A stretch of DNA of 64,000 nt from Fibrobacterota bacterium (GCA_016715065.1 JADKBN010000029.1:620001-684000), one strand, 5' to 3'. Numbered from the stretch's first letter, positions 41,500 to 50,760 are shown. Notes: a model not told the origin generated them from the sequence alone. Numbers and translations: made by a program.

Positions 41500-42537
41500 A
41501 TGCATCGCAGACTCGTGCCGAGCAAACTCTCCGGGATCGTCTGGCTCGCGGCGTTGCTTGCCGTGGGGGTCATCACCTGGCATTTTCGCGGGGCCCGCCA
41601 GGATTTCCGCGGCATCGCCGAAGATGTGAAACTCAGCGTTTCCAGCGAGATGGCCGTGGAACTTCTTTCCATCGCCGTCCAGCCCGGACAATTCGTCAAA
41701 CCCGGCGACACCCTTGCCCGGTTGCGCAACCGGGAACTGTCGATGCGCATCGCCGAAATCCTGCGGGAGATCCAGGACGCCTCCGGAGAGGCCAACATCG
41801 ACCGCTCCGAGAGCATGCGGAGGGTGGCCGAACTAAGATCCTCGTTGGGTTCGCGGAAGGCCGAGCTCCAATCCGAAATCCAACTCCTGTCCGAACAGGC
41901 ATCCCGCAACAGAAGCCTCGTTTCCGGCTTCCAGGGAATGGGAATCCGCACCTCCGAGCCGGACACGGCCGGAATCGAGGAGAGGATCCGGACGCTGCGG
42001 GAGCAGATCCGGGTGGAAGAGGAAGGTGTGCGCAGCCAGATCGCCCTGCTGGAAGGCTCCAAGGGAAACATCGATCGACTGGCCCTGGCGAAAAACGACG
42101 CCTTGCGCAAGGAGCTTGCGATCTTGCACGACGAGGAACGAAAGCTCGTGATCCTCGCTCCGGCCGGCGGAGTGATCGACAGCGTGAAATTCAGGCCGGG
42201 CGAGAAGGTTTCGCCGTTTTCGCCGGTCTTGACGATTTCCGGCATGAAGCCTTCGCGTGTGCGCGGGTACATCAACGAGAGGGTCCGTTCCGACATCGCG
42301 GTGGGGGATTCGGTCGTGGTCAGCGCGGTCGGCATGCGCGCGGCGTCGGTCAACGGGGTCGTGGTGGGTGTGGGATCCAGGATCATGGAAATTCCGGTGC
42401 GGCTGTGGAAGGTCCCGGACTTCCCACTCTGGGGTCGCGAGGTGATCGTGCAGCTTTCCACCGACAACCCGTTGCTCCTGGGCGAGATGGTGGATGTCCG
42501 CAGGGGAGCCGACAAGCTCCTGCTGGGGGGATCATGA
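41500..42537 (+). CDS. HlyD/RND-type periplasmic adaptor
   Basis: A 345-residue membrane-fusion protein. An N-terminal membrane helix (GIVWLAALLAVGVITW) is followed by a lipoyl-like half motif (VQPGQFVKPGDTLARL), a long coiled-coil hairpin (about residues 75-215) and the second half motif (ILAPAGGVIDSVKFRPGEKVSPFSPVLTI). It links an inner-membrane pump to a TolC-like channel. The operon has no obvious ABC or RND pump, so the DUF4956 protein may be the inner-membrane partner, or the adaptor may serve another system. Confidence 0.85.
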   Translation: MHRRLVPSKLSGIVWLAALLAVGVITWHFRGARQDFRGIAEDVKLSVSSEMAVELLSIAVQPGQFVKPGDTLARLRNRELSMRIAEILREIQDASGEANIDRSESMRRVAELRSSLGSRKAELQSEIQLLSEQASRNRSLVSGFQGMGIRTSEPDTAGIEERIRTLREQIRVEEEGVRSQIALLEGSKGNIDRLALAKNDALRKELAILHDEERKLVILAPAGGVIDSVKFRPGEKVSPFSPVLTISGMKPSRVRGYINERVRSDIAVGDSVVVSAVGMRAASVNGVVVGVGSRIMEIPVRLWKVPDFPLWGREVIVQLSTDNPLLLGEMVDVRRGADKLLLGGS

Positions 42538-43823
42538 ACAGAGCGAGCGCGCTCGGTATCCTGGCATCGTGGGTGTTGCCGTCGGTGGCCGCCTGCCAGG
42601 ACATCGGCTGGGACGAACTCATTTCCAGCCATCGGGCCACGCATTCGCTGGTCGCGGCCCGCCAGCACTCCCAGGAACTGGGACAGGGCCAGGGGCGCCA
42701 GCTGTGGGAGGACATGGAACTTCGCTACGCGGCCAAGCGCGCGGATCTGCGCAAGCAAGAGGTGGGTTTGCGGATCTCTCCCTCCGGATTCGGGGAGATC
42801 GGCGCCAGCCAGTCCCTGTGGGCGGCCAGGCGCAAGCTGGGCGAAACCAAGGTCAAGCAGAAATTGTCAGAGGCTCTTCTCGAGCGTTACAGCCTGGCCT
42901 TGGCCTGGAGATACCAGCAGCGCCAGCGTCGCTACCACCTCGACATGAAAAACCTAAGCGAGAACCGGATCCAGGTTCTCGCGAAGATGTCCGCGACGGA
43001 GGATTTCGATCCGGAGGATCTGGTGGAGGCCCAGCTCCATCGCACCGAGTACATGTCCAAGGCCGAAGGGGACGTCTACAAGATGGCCCAGGCCGAGCGC
43101 AAGATGCGCCAATACATCCCGGGATCGGGTGCGGTGCGGTTGGACGGACCCATGCTTTCGCCTGCGGAAATCGCGGTCATCCTGGACGGGATCGATCCAT
43201 CCCGTGCCGATTCGTTCCCGGATGTGAGGGTTGCGGCAGGGGAGCTTTCCCTGGAGCAGGCCAAAACCAACCAGGAGGTCGCCTCTTCGCGACGTTGGCT
43301 GGGTTATCTGGAAGCGAGCTACACCTTCGATGTGGACGAGAACAAGTTGGAAGTGCTGACCCATCGCGACAACATCGCCTTTGGCTGCGGATTCAAGATC
43401 CCCATCATGGACGGCAGCTCCCAGGAGGTCGCCCGCCGCAAGGCGGAACTTGCCGAAGTAAGGATGAATTTCATCGATGAGCGCCAAGATGTGGAACGGA
43501 AGGTCGCCGAGTTGCGATTGTCGATCGGATCCATGCTTCGCCAGATCGCGGTGCTCGATTCGTTCGCCACCCGCGTGGACGCGGGAAAACTGTTCACGGA
43601 TTTCGCGATCAAGTCGGGTTCCGATCCGGTGCTTTTGCTGAAGGCGCGAGAAACGGCGATCCAGAACAGTTGGAACATCGACTACCTGCACTTCGAGATC
43701 CTGGTGCAGTACCTGGAAATCCTCCATCTGTCTGGCAAACTGGTACAGGAGCCGGAAGTGAACCATCTCCTGACGCGCAAGCCCCCCGTGTCGGTTGGAG
43801 GCGTTCCAGGCGGGAAGTCATGA
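42534..43823 (+). CDS. TolC-like outer-membrane efflux protein
   Basis: A 429-residue, mainly helical protein with a signal peptide (SALGILASWVLPSVAACQ) and long amphipathic helices such as RRKLGETKVKQKLSEALLERY, ENRIQVLAKMSATEDFDPEDLVEAQLH and VARRKAELAEVRMNFIDERQDVERKVAELRL, in the duplicated pattern of TolC-family trimeric channels. The sequence is divergent from classical TolC. It overlaps the adaptor and the VTC gene by 4 nt on each side. Confidence 0.78.
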   Translation: MNRASALGILASWVLPSVAACQDIGWDELISSHRATHSLVAARQHSQELGQGQGRQLWEDMELRYAAKRADLRKQEVGLRISPSGFGEIGASQSLWAARRKLGETKVKQKLSEALLERYSLALAWRYQQRQRRYHLDMKNLSENRIQVLAKMSATEDFDPEDLVEAQLHRTEYMSKAEGDVYKMAQAERKMRQYIPGSGAVRLDGPMLSPAEIAVILDGIDPSRADSFPDVRVAAGELSLEQAKTNQEVASSRRWLGYLEASYTFDVDENKLEVLTHRDNIAFGCGFKIPIMDGSSQEVARRKAELAEVRMNFIDERQDVERKVAELRLSIGSMLRQIAVLDSFATRVDAGKLFTDFAIKSGSDPVLLLKARETAIQNSWNIDYLHFEILVQYLEILHLSGKLVQEPEVNHLLTRKPPVSVGGVPGGKS

Positions 43824-44605
43824 TCCAGACTTCCTTCACCCGGTTGGAGCGCTACGAGCTCAAATACCACGTGCCCATCGGCATGGAACCGGCACTTGAT
43901 CAATACCTGCGCCATTGGTGCGTGCTGGATCCGCATTCGGAAAAGTCTCCGGACGGATTCTATCCGATCTCCAGCCTTTACCTGGATTCTCCCACCTACA
44001 CCTTGTTGCGCACCGGATGCCTCAAGCCCGATGGTCGGTTCAACACGCGTATCCGTGCCTACGGCGATCATCCCGAGCGCTCCAAGGATTGGCATTTCGA
44101 GATCAAGGAAAAGTCCCACGACCAAGTCACCAAATACCGGGGCGTGCTGAAAGGCCTGCCGCCGGAATCCATGTGGGACGACCCGGATCTTGCCCTACGC
44201 GGCGCCAGTGGGGAGGACGGGGAAAACCTGCGCAAGTTCCTCCACCGGATCTTGTCTTACAATTTGAGTCCTTTCGTGCTGACGCAGTATCGGCGCAAGG
44301 CCTGGTTCGGGACCGCCGATGCCTATGCTCGTGTGACTCTCGATGTGGGAATGCGCTGGCGCGAGGAGCGCGGGTTCGATTTTTCCGCCGCCGAACGGGA
44401 GATGCGCCCCAGCGACTTGCCCGAGCGGTTCGATCCTGGCTGCAACGCCGTATTGGAAGTCAAATGCGCGCGCCAACAGGTGCCGTTGTGGATGCTCGAC
44501 ATGATCCGTCAATTCGGATTGGTCCGCTCCGGCTTTTCCAAGTTCGAGAGCGCCGCGCGGGAGTTGCTGCTTTTGCCCGACCGTTCGCGAGGCACCAACG
44601 ACTGA
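43820..44605 (+). CDS. VTC-type polyphosphate polymerase domain protein
   Basis: A 261-residue protein of the CYTH/TTM superfamily, VTC branch. RYELKYHVP at the start, SLYLDSPTY, RIRAYGD, HFEIKEKSHDQVTKYRGVL and AVLEVKCARQQVPLWM supply the basic and acidic tunnel residues typical of triphosphate-tunnel enzymes. Yeast Vtc4 makes polyphosphate from ATP with this domain. In bacteria the gene is linked to CotH and DUF4956. It starts inside the TolC stop (ATGA) and ends the operon. Confidence 0.88.
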   Translation: MIQTSFTRLERYELKYHVPIGMEPALDQYLRHWCVLDPHSEKSPDGFYPISSLYLDSPTYTLLRTGCLKPDGRFNTRIRAYGDHPERSKDWHFEIKEKSHDQVTKYRGVLKGLPPESMWDDPDLALRGASGEDGENLRKFLHRILSYNLSPFVLTQYRRKAWFGTADAYARVTLDVGMRWREERGFDFSAAEREMRPSDLPERFDPGCNAVLEVKCARQQVPLWMLDMIRQFGLVRSGFSKFESAARELLLLPDRSRGTND

Positions 44606-44639
44606 TCGTCTGGAACCGGCTTGCGGTGAACCGCTGGGT

Positions 44640-44993
44640 TCACCTTTCCTGCAAGCCCACCACCAGAGCCAGGCCATCGTCGAGGTCCTCCAAGTAGCGC
44701 TTGGGAAGTGTTCCCACCACGGTCGCCTCCAGATCGACTTTGTCGACAGTGAGGATTTGCGAAACATTGGCCACCGAATCCTTTGTCAATCCGGTCACCG
44801 AGGTGGGCAGCAGCAAATTTCCGGGGGCCCGGGCAAGGGCAAGGTTGGAGGTCAGAATCACCACAACAACCGTGGCGATCCGACTTTTGTTGAACGGATC
44901 GGATTGCACCACGACCACCGGACGCCGGTATCCCGGCTGTGAACCGCGTGGTTCGCCCAAGTCCACCCAGCGAATTTCCCCACGACGGATCAC
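44640..44993 (-). CDS. mazF: MazF/PemK-type mRNA interferase toxin
   Basis: A 117-residue toxin that cleaves RNA. RRGEIRWVDLGEPRGSQPGYRRPVVVVQSD is the typical MazF N-terminus with the catalytic arginine; TVVVVILTSNLALARAPGNLLLP and DSVANVSQILTVDKVDL are canonical. The ATG overlaps the antitoxin stop by 4 nt. The full length suggests it is functional. Confidence 0.93.
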   Translation of the reverse strand: MIRRGEIRWVDLGEPRGSQPGYRRPVVVVQSDPFNKSRIATVVVVILTSNLALARAPGNLLLPTSVTGLTKDSVANVSQILTVDKVDLEATVVGTLPKRYLEDLDDGLALVVGLQER

Positions 44994-45226
44994 CAGTCCG
45001 ACTCCTTCAGCCTGGTCCTGTTGGCCTGCCTGCGCAGTGCCTGCTCGGAAGCCTCCTGCGGAGGGTGCACCGCGTTCAGACGGTCGGTGATGTCCGCTGG
45101 GTCTTGCTCTCGCAGATAATGCCGCAGCGCCTCCGCGTACAACCGGGAGCGAGTCCAGCCACGGGCAAGGACCATGGTTTCCGCCGCTTCGAAAACGCTA
45201 TCGGGGAGGGATATGGCAGTTTTCAT
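44990..45226 (-). CDS. mazE: Ribbon-helix-helix antitoxin (MazE type)
   Basis: A 78-residue antitoxin: MKTAISLPDSVFEAAETMVLARGWTRSRLYAEALRHYL is a ribbon-helix-helix DNA-binding domain, and the disordered C-terminal part (PADITDRLNAVHPP and beyond) would bind MazF. It is upstream of and coupled to mazF, the usual order. The pair probably represses its own promoter in the 60-nt gap before trmD. Confidence 0.9.
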   Translation of the reverse strand: MKTAISLPDSVFEAAETMVLARGWTRSRLYAEALRHYLREQDPADITDRLNAVHPPQEASEQALRRQANRTRLKESDW

Positions 45227-45286
45227 ACCGGGTAGGATACATTATTACTGGCCTTATCGCAAGTGGGCCAAACCAGGACTGACCGA

Positions 45287-46012
45287 TCAGCGGAGGCTTT
45301 CGTCCTCGAGCAGCTTGCGATCTTCCTTGGTCAACTCGTGGCTGGCCCAAAGATCCGGACGCCGTTCCATGGTCCAAAGCATCTGTTGCTTGCGCTTCCA
45401 CTTGCGGATGCGATCGTGATTTCCGGAAAGCAGGGCTTCCGGAACCTTCAGTCCGTTCCAGAGTTCCGGCCGGGTGTAAACCGGCCAGCCAAGCAATGGT
45501 TCTTCGAAACTATCGGTGCGCGCCGAGCCTTCGTCGCCGAGCACGCCGGGCAGCAGCCGGGCAACAGCGTCCAAAAACACGATGCTGGCCATTTCGCCGC
45601 CAGACAGGACATAATCGCCCACGGAAAATTCGTGGGTCACGTGCAGGTACCTGAACCGCTCGTCGATCCCTTTGTAGTGACCGCAGACCAGGACGATTTC
45701 CGGCGCCTGTGCCCAATGGCGCACATCTGCCTGGGTGAGCGGTTTGCCATGCGGATGCGGATACAGGACAGGGACATCTGCCCGACCGTCCAGAGCGTGT
45801 TCCAGGGATTGTTCCAGAGGTTGCGCATGGAGCACCATTCCTGGTTCTCCACCGTAGGGGTAATCGTCCACGGCACCATAACGGTTGAGTGGAAAATCGC
45901 GCAAGTTGTGCACGCGCAGATCGAACACTCCCGCTTTGGCGGCCTTGGCGGGGATCGAGTGGTTCAGGGCGTCGAACATCGGCGGGAACAACGTCAGAAC
46001 GTCGACTCTCAC
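45287..46012 (-). CDS. trmD: tRNA (guanine37-N1)-methyltransferase
   Basis: A 241-residue SPOUT-class enzyme that makes m1G37 in tRNA. VDVLTLFPPMFD, DDYPYGGEPGMVL, VLVCGHYKGIDERF, EFSVGDYVLSGGEMA (the knotted SAM site) and LSGNHDRIRKWKRKQ are canonical. The GTG start overlaps the rimM stop (GTGA). It follows rpsP and rimM, the common ribosomal order; rplS is not present after it, as mazEF lies there instead. Confidence 0.96.
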   Translation of the reverse strand: MRVDVLTLFPPMFDALNHSIPAKAAKAGVFDLRVHNLRDFPLNRYGAVDDYPYGGEPGMVLHAQPLEQSLEHALDGRADVPVLYPHPHGKPLTQADVRHWAQAPEIVLVCGHYKGIDERFRYLHVTHEFSVGDYVLSGGEMASIVFLDAVARLLPGVLGDEGSARTDSFEEPLLGWPVYTRPELWNGLKVPEALLSGNHDRIRKWKRKQQMLWTMERRPDLWASHELTKEDRKLLEDESLR

Positions 46013-46536
46013 GACATCGCGTCCCAGACCTCGCGGTCGACCACGATGCGAGACTGTTCCCTTTGCACTCGGCAAGCCAAGGGTCCTTCCATGGGAAGCA
46101 GCAACTCGCCATGGCCGGAAACCGACACGCGCAAGCAAAGCGTGGGAAGATCGGCCAACCCCAAAGCGGTGCCGCAGGGCTTCCCCTCTTCGTCGACCAC
46201 GGCGAGCCCGACCAAGTCCGCTTCGATCCAGCCATCGACGGGCCGGGTGGCTTCCGATTCTGGAACACAGATCCAAAGGCCGGAGTACAGTCGCGCCTCT
46301 TCAGGCGAGTTGATTCCCTCAAACAACAAACGCCACCCCGTACCGGACGAGATGGCTTTTGCGATGCGAACGCGTTTCGTGCCGGCTGGACCGGCCAAAT
46401 ACGCTTCGCGAAGGGTGGCCAAACGACGAGGATCCCAGCTGAGGTTTTCCGCTTTCATATGGCCAGCGAGGCCATGCGGAGAATGCAGCCTTCCGACGGC
46501 GATGAAGCCGTCAGGGATCTCTTGGCGTTGGATCAG
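46009..46536 (-). CDS. rimM: 16S rRNA processing protein RimM, with a non-AUG start
   Basis: RimM helps assemble the 30S head near protein S19. The first ATG (46458) gives only 149 residues and lacks the conserved N-terminus. The same frame upstream encodes DGFIAVGRLHSPHGLAGH, which is the RimM signature (VGRI...PHGLxGE), with no ATG, GTG or TTG before it. A CTG at 46536 overlaps the rpsP stop (CTGA), has GGAG 4 nt upstream and gives 175 residues, the usual length. The next codon, ATC, is a second candidate. The rest (SPEEARLYSGLWICVPES, DGWIEADLVGLAVVDE) is typical. Confidence 0.8.
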   Translation of the reverse strand: MIQRQEIPDGFIAVGRLHSPHGLAGHMKAENLSWDPRRLATLREAYLAGPAGTKRVRIAKAISSGTGWRLLFEGINSPEEARLYSGLWICVPESEATRPVDGWIEADLVGLAVVDEEGKPCGTALGLADLPTLCLRVSVSGHGELLLPMEGPLACRVQREQSRIVVDREVWDAMS

Positions 46537-46901
46537 CCTGCTCCGGCAGCGGCCTTCGCCTGGGCCTTTTTCGAAGGCATGGGCTTCTTGGCCTTTTCAG
46601 GGATCACCGAAGTGCCCACAGCGGCAGGATCCTTGCCTTCGAGGATCGCTTGATGCTTGACGATCAGTCCGTGACGACGGAAGATCGACTTGACGGTATC
46701 AGAAGGCTGAGCGCCCTTGGACAGCCATTCCAGAATCGCCGTTTCCTTGAGTTGGATTTTGGCGGGAGTGGAGAGGGGGTCGTAAGTGCCGACCTCTTCC
46801 AGGAATCGTCCATCACGCTTCTGGGCCGAATCGGCAACCATGATGCGGAAGTAGCTCCTGTTCTTGCGGCCGCCCCGTTGGAGGCGGAAGATCGTGGCCA
46901 T
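46533..46901 (-). CDS. rpsP: 30S ribosomal protein S16
   Basis: A 122-residue ribosomal protein: MATIFRLQRGGRKNRSYFRIMVADSAQKRDGRFLEEVGTY is the canonical S16 N-terminus. The C-terminus is extended by an Ala/Lys-rich tail (KKAQAKAAAGAG) compared with the usual 80-90 residues. It is first in the rpsP-rimM-trmD operon and divergent from murJ across 134 nt that should contain both promoters. Confidence 0.97.
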   Translation of the reverse strand: MATIFRLQRGGRKNRSYFRIMVADSAQKRDGRFLEEVGTYDPLSTPAKIQLKETAILEWLSKGAQPSDTVKSIFRRHGLIVKHQAILEGKDPAAVGTSVIPEKAKKPMPSKKAQAKAAAGAG

Positions 46902-47035
46902 GCGTTATCCTTTGCCAGATTGAAAATCGAGGGGGTTAATGTACGAATGCTGGACGGTCTCCTCAAGGGTCCTTGGGAACCTTTTCTGGAGAACCACGGA
47001 TTTCTTGGTGGTCGACAGGGTAGATTTGGCGCCTT

Positions 47036-48580
47036 ATGACCAATGAAGCGCGAAAGGGACTGACCGTCGCGACCCTGATTCTCATGGCTTCCACGCTAGG
47101 GAGTCGGGTTCTGGGCCTGGTGAGAGACGCACTCCTAGCCGCGCGGTTGGGAACAGGCATAGAGGCGGACGTTTATGCCACCGCTTTCCAGCTTCCAGAT
47201 TTGGTCAACACGCTACTGGCGGGTGGATTCCTATCACTCTCGTTCGTACCGCTGTATGCCCAGATTCATCGAACCCGCGGACAAGCTCCGGCGCGGCGGT
47301 TTCTTGGCGGCGTGACCTTGTTGTTGGCTCTCGGAGGGATCGCCGCCGTGCTATTGATGGTCTGGCTGGCTCCTTTGGCGTTGGAGCTCATGCTTCCAGG
47401 GGTCGCCAAGAGCCCTCAGACCATGGAAAAAGCCGTGCATCTGACGCGGATCCTCCTTCCAGCACAGGTTTTTTTCTTGTTGGCCGGCGCCTGGACGGGA
47501 GCTCAGTATTTTCGGAAGTCCTTCTTGCTGCCAGCTGCGGCCCCCCTGGTGTACAACCTTGGATTGATCGCAGGAGGCTGGTTTTTGGCCGGGAAGCTGG
47601 GTGCCGAGGGGTTTGTCTGGGGTGCGTTGGCAGGAGCGTTCCTGGGGCATTTCGTGTTGCAAGGAATCGGGGTGTTGCGCGCCGGGGAGCGTCTGTCTAT
47701 TCCTTCTGCAGAAACATTCCTTGATCTGCGTGCGTTTTTGTGGAGATCGGCGCCACTGATGTTCGGGCTTACCCTGGGCTTTTCCAGCGAATTTTTGCTG
47801 AAGCGGTTCTCTGGCTACCTGGGCACGGGAGCCATCGCTCAGGCCAGCTACGCTTTCCGATTGATCATGGTCTTGGTCGCGCTTTTTGGGCAATCCGCAG
47901 GAGTGGCTTCCTATCCCTATCTGGTGGAGTTGGCTGGTGCTGGTCAATGGGACCGGTTCCAAGGCCTGGTTGGGGATACCCTGAGGAGGCTGGCGACGCT
48001 GCTGATTCCGGCGACCGTGTTGGCCTGCTTTTTCGCTCCCGAGTTGGTGCGGGCGGCGTTCGAACGGGGGGCGTTCGATGCATCCGCGACCCAGGCGGTG
48101 GCTTTTCATCTGCGGACCATGGCCTGGGCGATCTTTCCCTGGTGTGTGCAAATCGTGCTGGCGCGAGGCATGTACGCCCGCGGCAAGTTTTGGTTTGGAG
48201 CCGCCCTTGGCACGGGGTGCGTCTTGGTTTCCTGGCCGCTGTGGGCGCAACTGGTCCAGCGCCATGGCACTGCGGGCGTAGGCCCGGGCCTGGTGTTGCT
48301 GGTGATTCTCCAGGCACTTGTTTTTTCGATCGCCTGGTGGAAGAGTCCATCGGGGAAAGACGCTTTCCGAAACTTGTTCCCACATCTGTTCGAGACCCTC
48401 GCCATCGCACTGTTGTTTGGGGGCTTGGCACGGTGGCTGGCTCCTGGCGACGGTCTGTGGACGCCGTTACTGGCGTGCGCCGCTGCGGCCGTGGCGATTT
48501 TTTCTGTAGGGTGTAAACGGAACTGGCCAGGAATGGAGCCCCTTGTACGCGTGCTGCGCACTAGATTTGGTCTTTCATGA
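47036..48580 (+). CDS. murJ: Lipid II flippase MurJ
   Basis: A 514-residue membrane protein with about 14 helices that moves lipid II across the inner membrane. STLGSRVLGLVRDALLAARLG, ADVYATAFQLPDLVNTLLAGGFLSLSFVPLYAQ and the second-half segment TVLACFFAPELVRAAFERGAFDASAT are typical. It is followed, with a 4-nt overlap, by a CHASE2-kinase gene, which suggests a link between cell-wall synthesis and signalling. Confidence 0.94.
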   Translation: MTNEARKGLTVATLILMASTLGSRVLGLVRDALLAARLGTGIEADVYATAFQLPDLVNTLLAGGFLSLSFVPLYAQIHRTRGQAPARRFLGGVTLLLALGGIAAVLLMVWLAPLALELMLPGVAKSPQTMEKAVHLTRILLPAQVFFLLAGAWTGAQYFRKSFLLPAAAPLVYNLGLIAGGWFLAGKLGAEGFVWGALAGAFLGHFVLQGIGVLRAGERLSIPSAETFLDLRAFLWRSAPLMFGLTLGFSSEFLLKRFSGYLGTGAIAQASYAFRLIMVLVALFGQSAGVASYPYLVELAGAGQWDRFQGLVGDTLRRLATLLIPATVLACFFAPELVRAAFERGAFDASATQAVAFHLRTMAWAIFPWCVQIVLARGMYARGKFWFGAALGTGCVLVSWPLWAQLVQRHGTAGVGPGLVLLVILQALVFSIAWWKSPSGKDAFRNLFPHLFETLAIALLFGGLARWLAPGDGLWTPLLACAAAAVAIFSVGCKRNWPGMEPLVRVLRTRFGLS

Positions 48581-50760
48581 TTCGTAAATCCGTGGCCATC
48601 GCATTGGGGGTTGCCATCCCACTTCTGGGCGGGCTAGCCCTCGGTACCGGGTTGCTCCCTTCGGAGCTGCTCTACGAGACCGTGCTCCAATTGATGGGGC
48701 CGACCCAGCGCACCGAGCGCGAAGGCGCTTCGCCGGTGCTGTTGGTGGATATCGACAATGCCGCGCAGGACGCCCGAGGTCCGTGGCCGTGGCCGGCCGA
48801 ACGCTTGGATTCGTTGCTGCTTTTGATCGCCAAATCGGGTGCACGCGCCGTGGTTGTCGACGCGTCTTTTTTCGCAGATCCAGTCCATCGTCCCTCGACC
48901 TCGCTCTGGAGTCTTCTTCCAGGGGGCGTTCCGTTCGTTCTGCCAGTCCAGACTCATGGTGGCAATCCCAAGGCCTGCCCGCTTTGGAACACTCTTGTCA
49001 GCGGAGAGGAAAAGGGGTTTCGGCGTGTGGGCTCGACAGGACTCCCTGTGGGAGTGCCCTGCGACGAGCGGTTTGTCGGCGGATTGGACTCTTTGGTGGA
49101 AAATCATACGGGTTTATCGACAGCGTTGCTGTGGAACGATGGTCGAAACCTCATCCCCTCCACTGCCGTATCGGCGCTGTTGGTTTCGGCGCCAAATTCC
49201 GCCATGTCCGGCAACTGGTGGGACCCGACCCGAATGCAGGTCGTTTCGTCCCAAGGGGGCGCGACAGTGGATTCGCGCGGAGAAATCCTCCTTCGTCCAC
49301 TCGGGGCACCGGGCCAGGGAATTCCTCGCGTCAACGCCGCGACTGTACTTTCTTCCGCTGGCGGTGAAAGTCTGTTTCGGGGAAGAATCGTGGTGGTTGG
49401 GGTCACCGCCACCGGTCTCGTTCCCACCCTGGAGGTTCCCTTTTCAGCCGCCATGGCCGGAAAGCGAATGCCCCGTGCGGAAGTCACCGCCACGGTTTTG
49501 TTGAACCTCTTGGAGCGCTCGTCGTTCCACCTTCCGTTTTGGGCGTGGATCGTTCCTTGGCTCGGCTCGCTTTCTGCAGCGGCGCTGGCTTGGTTCGGGC
49601 TGCGACAAGCTCGACGTCGTTGGACACTTTTGGCGCAATCCTTTCTGGGGGTGGCGTTGGTGGTGGTTTGGTGGATGCTGGTCCGCCTGGACCAATGGAT
49701 CACTCCTCTCTCCTTCCTGCTTCCCGTCGCCGGGACCTTTCTGCTGGTTTTGCTTTGGCCGCGCCAAGCAAAGCTTCCTCCCCGCCCCATCGCCCCGCAG
49801 CCTCTTGCCCCTCGACCTACCCAGCGAATGTTCACGGATTCTTCCGGGCGACAGCCGTCCTCGGCGCAAGCATCCACGATCAGCGCTTTGGACATTCCTT
49901 CGGAGGCGTCTGTTCCCGAAGGTTCGGTGCAGCGCGGATTGGACGGAGATCTGGTCCGTCTGGGCAGGTATGCGGACCTTCGTCCCATCGGCGCAGGTGG
50001 GATGTGCAAGGTCTACGTGGGACACGACCCCGTGATGGATCGCCCGGTGGCCATCAAGATTCTCCGCACCGACAAGGCCAAAGGACAGACCACCGAACAG
50101 CGATTCCTACGGGAAGCCCGCATCGCCGGGTCGCTCCACCATCCGAACATCAACACCGTTTTCGATTTCGGCCAAGCCGACGACCTCCTCTACTTGGTGT
50201 TGGAATATGTGGATGGCGAAACCTTGAGCCAATGGATCAAGGAGCACAACGGGGTCCGACCCAAAGCCGTCGTGGCCTGGGTGCGGCAAATCGGCGAGGC
50301 ACTGGATGCGGCGCATTCCGCGCAAGTGGTCCACCGTGACGTGAAGCCATCCAACTTCATGATCGTGCGCCAGACCGGGGCCATCAAACTCATGGATTTC
50401 GGAGTGGCGCGCACGCCCGATGTCACCTTGACCCAGGCGGGAACCACCGTCGGGACCCCCAACTACATGTCGCCTGAACAGCTACAGGGTTCCAAGGTGG
50501 GGCCTGCCTCCGACCTCTACTCGTTCGGCGTCGTGCTCTACCAGATTCTGACCCAACGGATGCCTTTCCATGGCGAGGGTTTGACCGCCCTTTGCAGCGC
50601 GATCCTCAAAGGCCAGTGCACCAAGCTCTCCACGCACCGGCCCGATCTGGCCGGACCGGTGGAGCAGGTCGTCCACAAAGCGTTTTCCGTCCGTTCGGAA
50701 GACCGCTACCTCTCCGGCGTGGAATTCGCCGAGGCTTTCGAGAAGGCGGCATCCACGTGA
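48577..50760 (+). CDS. CHASE2-domain serine/threonine protein kinase
   Basis: A 727-residue membrane kinase. An N-terminal helix is followed by an extracytoplasmic CHASE2 sensor (about 50-310; PVLLVDIDNAAQDARGPWPWP, RAVVVDASFF, FRGRIVVVGVTATG), then three closely spaced membrane helices (about 320-400), a Pro-rich linker and a Hanks-type kinase (about 465-725) with GAGGMCKV, VAIKIL, HRDVKPSNF, DFGVART and GTPNYMSPEQL. All catalytic residues are present. It overlaps murJ and the next gene by 4 nt, suggesting control of envelope processes. Confidence 0.93.
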   Translation: MIRKSVAIALGVAIPLLGGLALGTGLLPSELLYETVLQLMGPTQRTEREGASPVLLVDIDNAAQDARGPWPWPAERLDSLLLLIAKSGARAVVVDASFFADPVHRPSTSLWSLLPGGVPFVLPVQTHGGNPKACPLWNTLVSGEEKGFRRVGSTGLPVGVPCDERFVGGLDSLVENHTGLSTALLWNDGRNLIPSTAVSALLVSAPNSAMSGNWWDPTRMQVVSSQGGATVDSRGEILLRPLGAPGQGIPRVNAATVLSSAGGESLFRGRIVVVGVTATGLVPTLEVPFSAAMAGKRMPRAEVTATVLLNLLERSSFHLPFWAWIVPWLGSLSAAALAWFGLRQARRRWTLLAQSFLGVALVVVWWMLVRLDQWITPLSFLLPVAGTFLLVLLWPRQAKLPPRPIAPQPLAPRPTQRMFTDSSGRQPSSAQASTISALDIPSEASVPEGSVQRGLDGDLVRLGRYADLRPIGAGGMCKVYVGHDPVMDRPVAIKILRTDKAKGQTTEQRFLREARIAGSLHHPNINTVFDFGQADDLLYLVLEYVDGETLSQWIKEHNGVRPKAVVAWVRQIGEALDAAHSAQVVHRDVKPSNFMIVRQTGAIKLMDFGVARTPDVTLTQAGTTVGTPNYMSPEQLQGSKVGPASDLYSFGVVLYQILTQRMPFHGEGLTALCSAILKGQCTKLSTHRPDLAGPVEQVVHKAFSVRSEDRYLSGVEFAEAFEKAAST

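Noticed and set aside
39867..42758. A 963-residue minus-strand open frame over the CotH lipoprotein operon
   Set aside because: The plus-strand genes here have signal sequences, conserved motifs and 4-nt overlaps. The long antisense frame follows from high GC at third positions.
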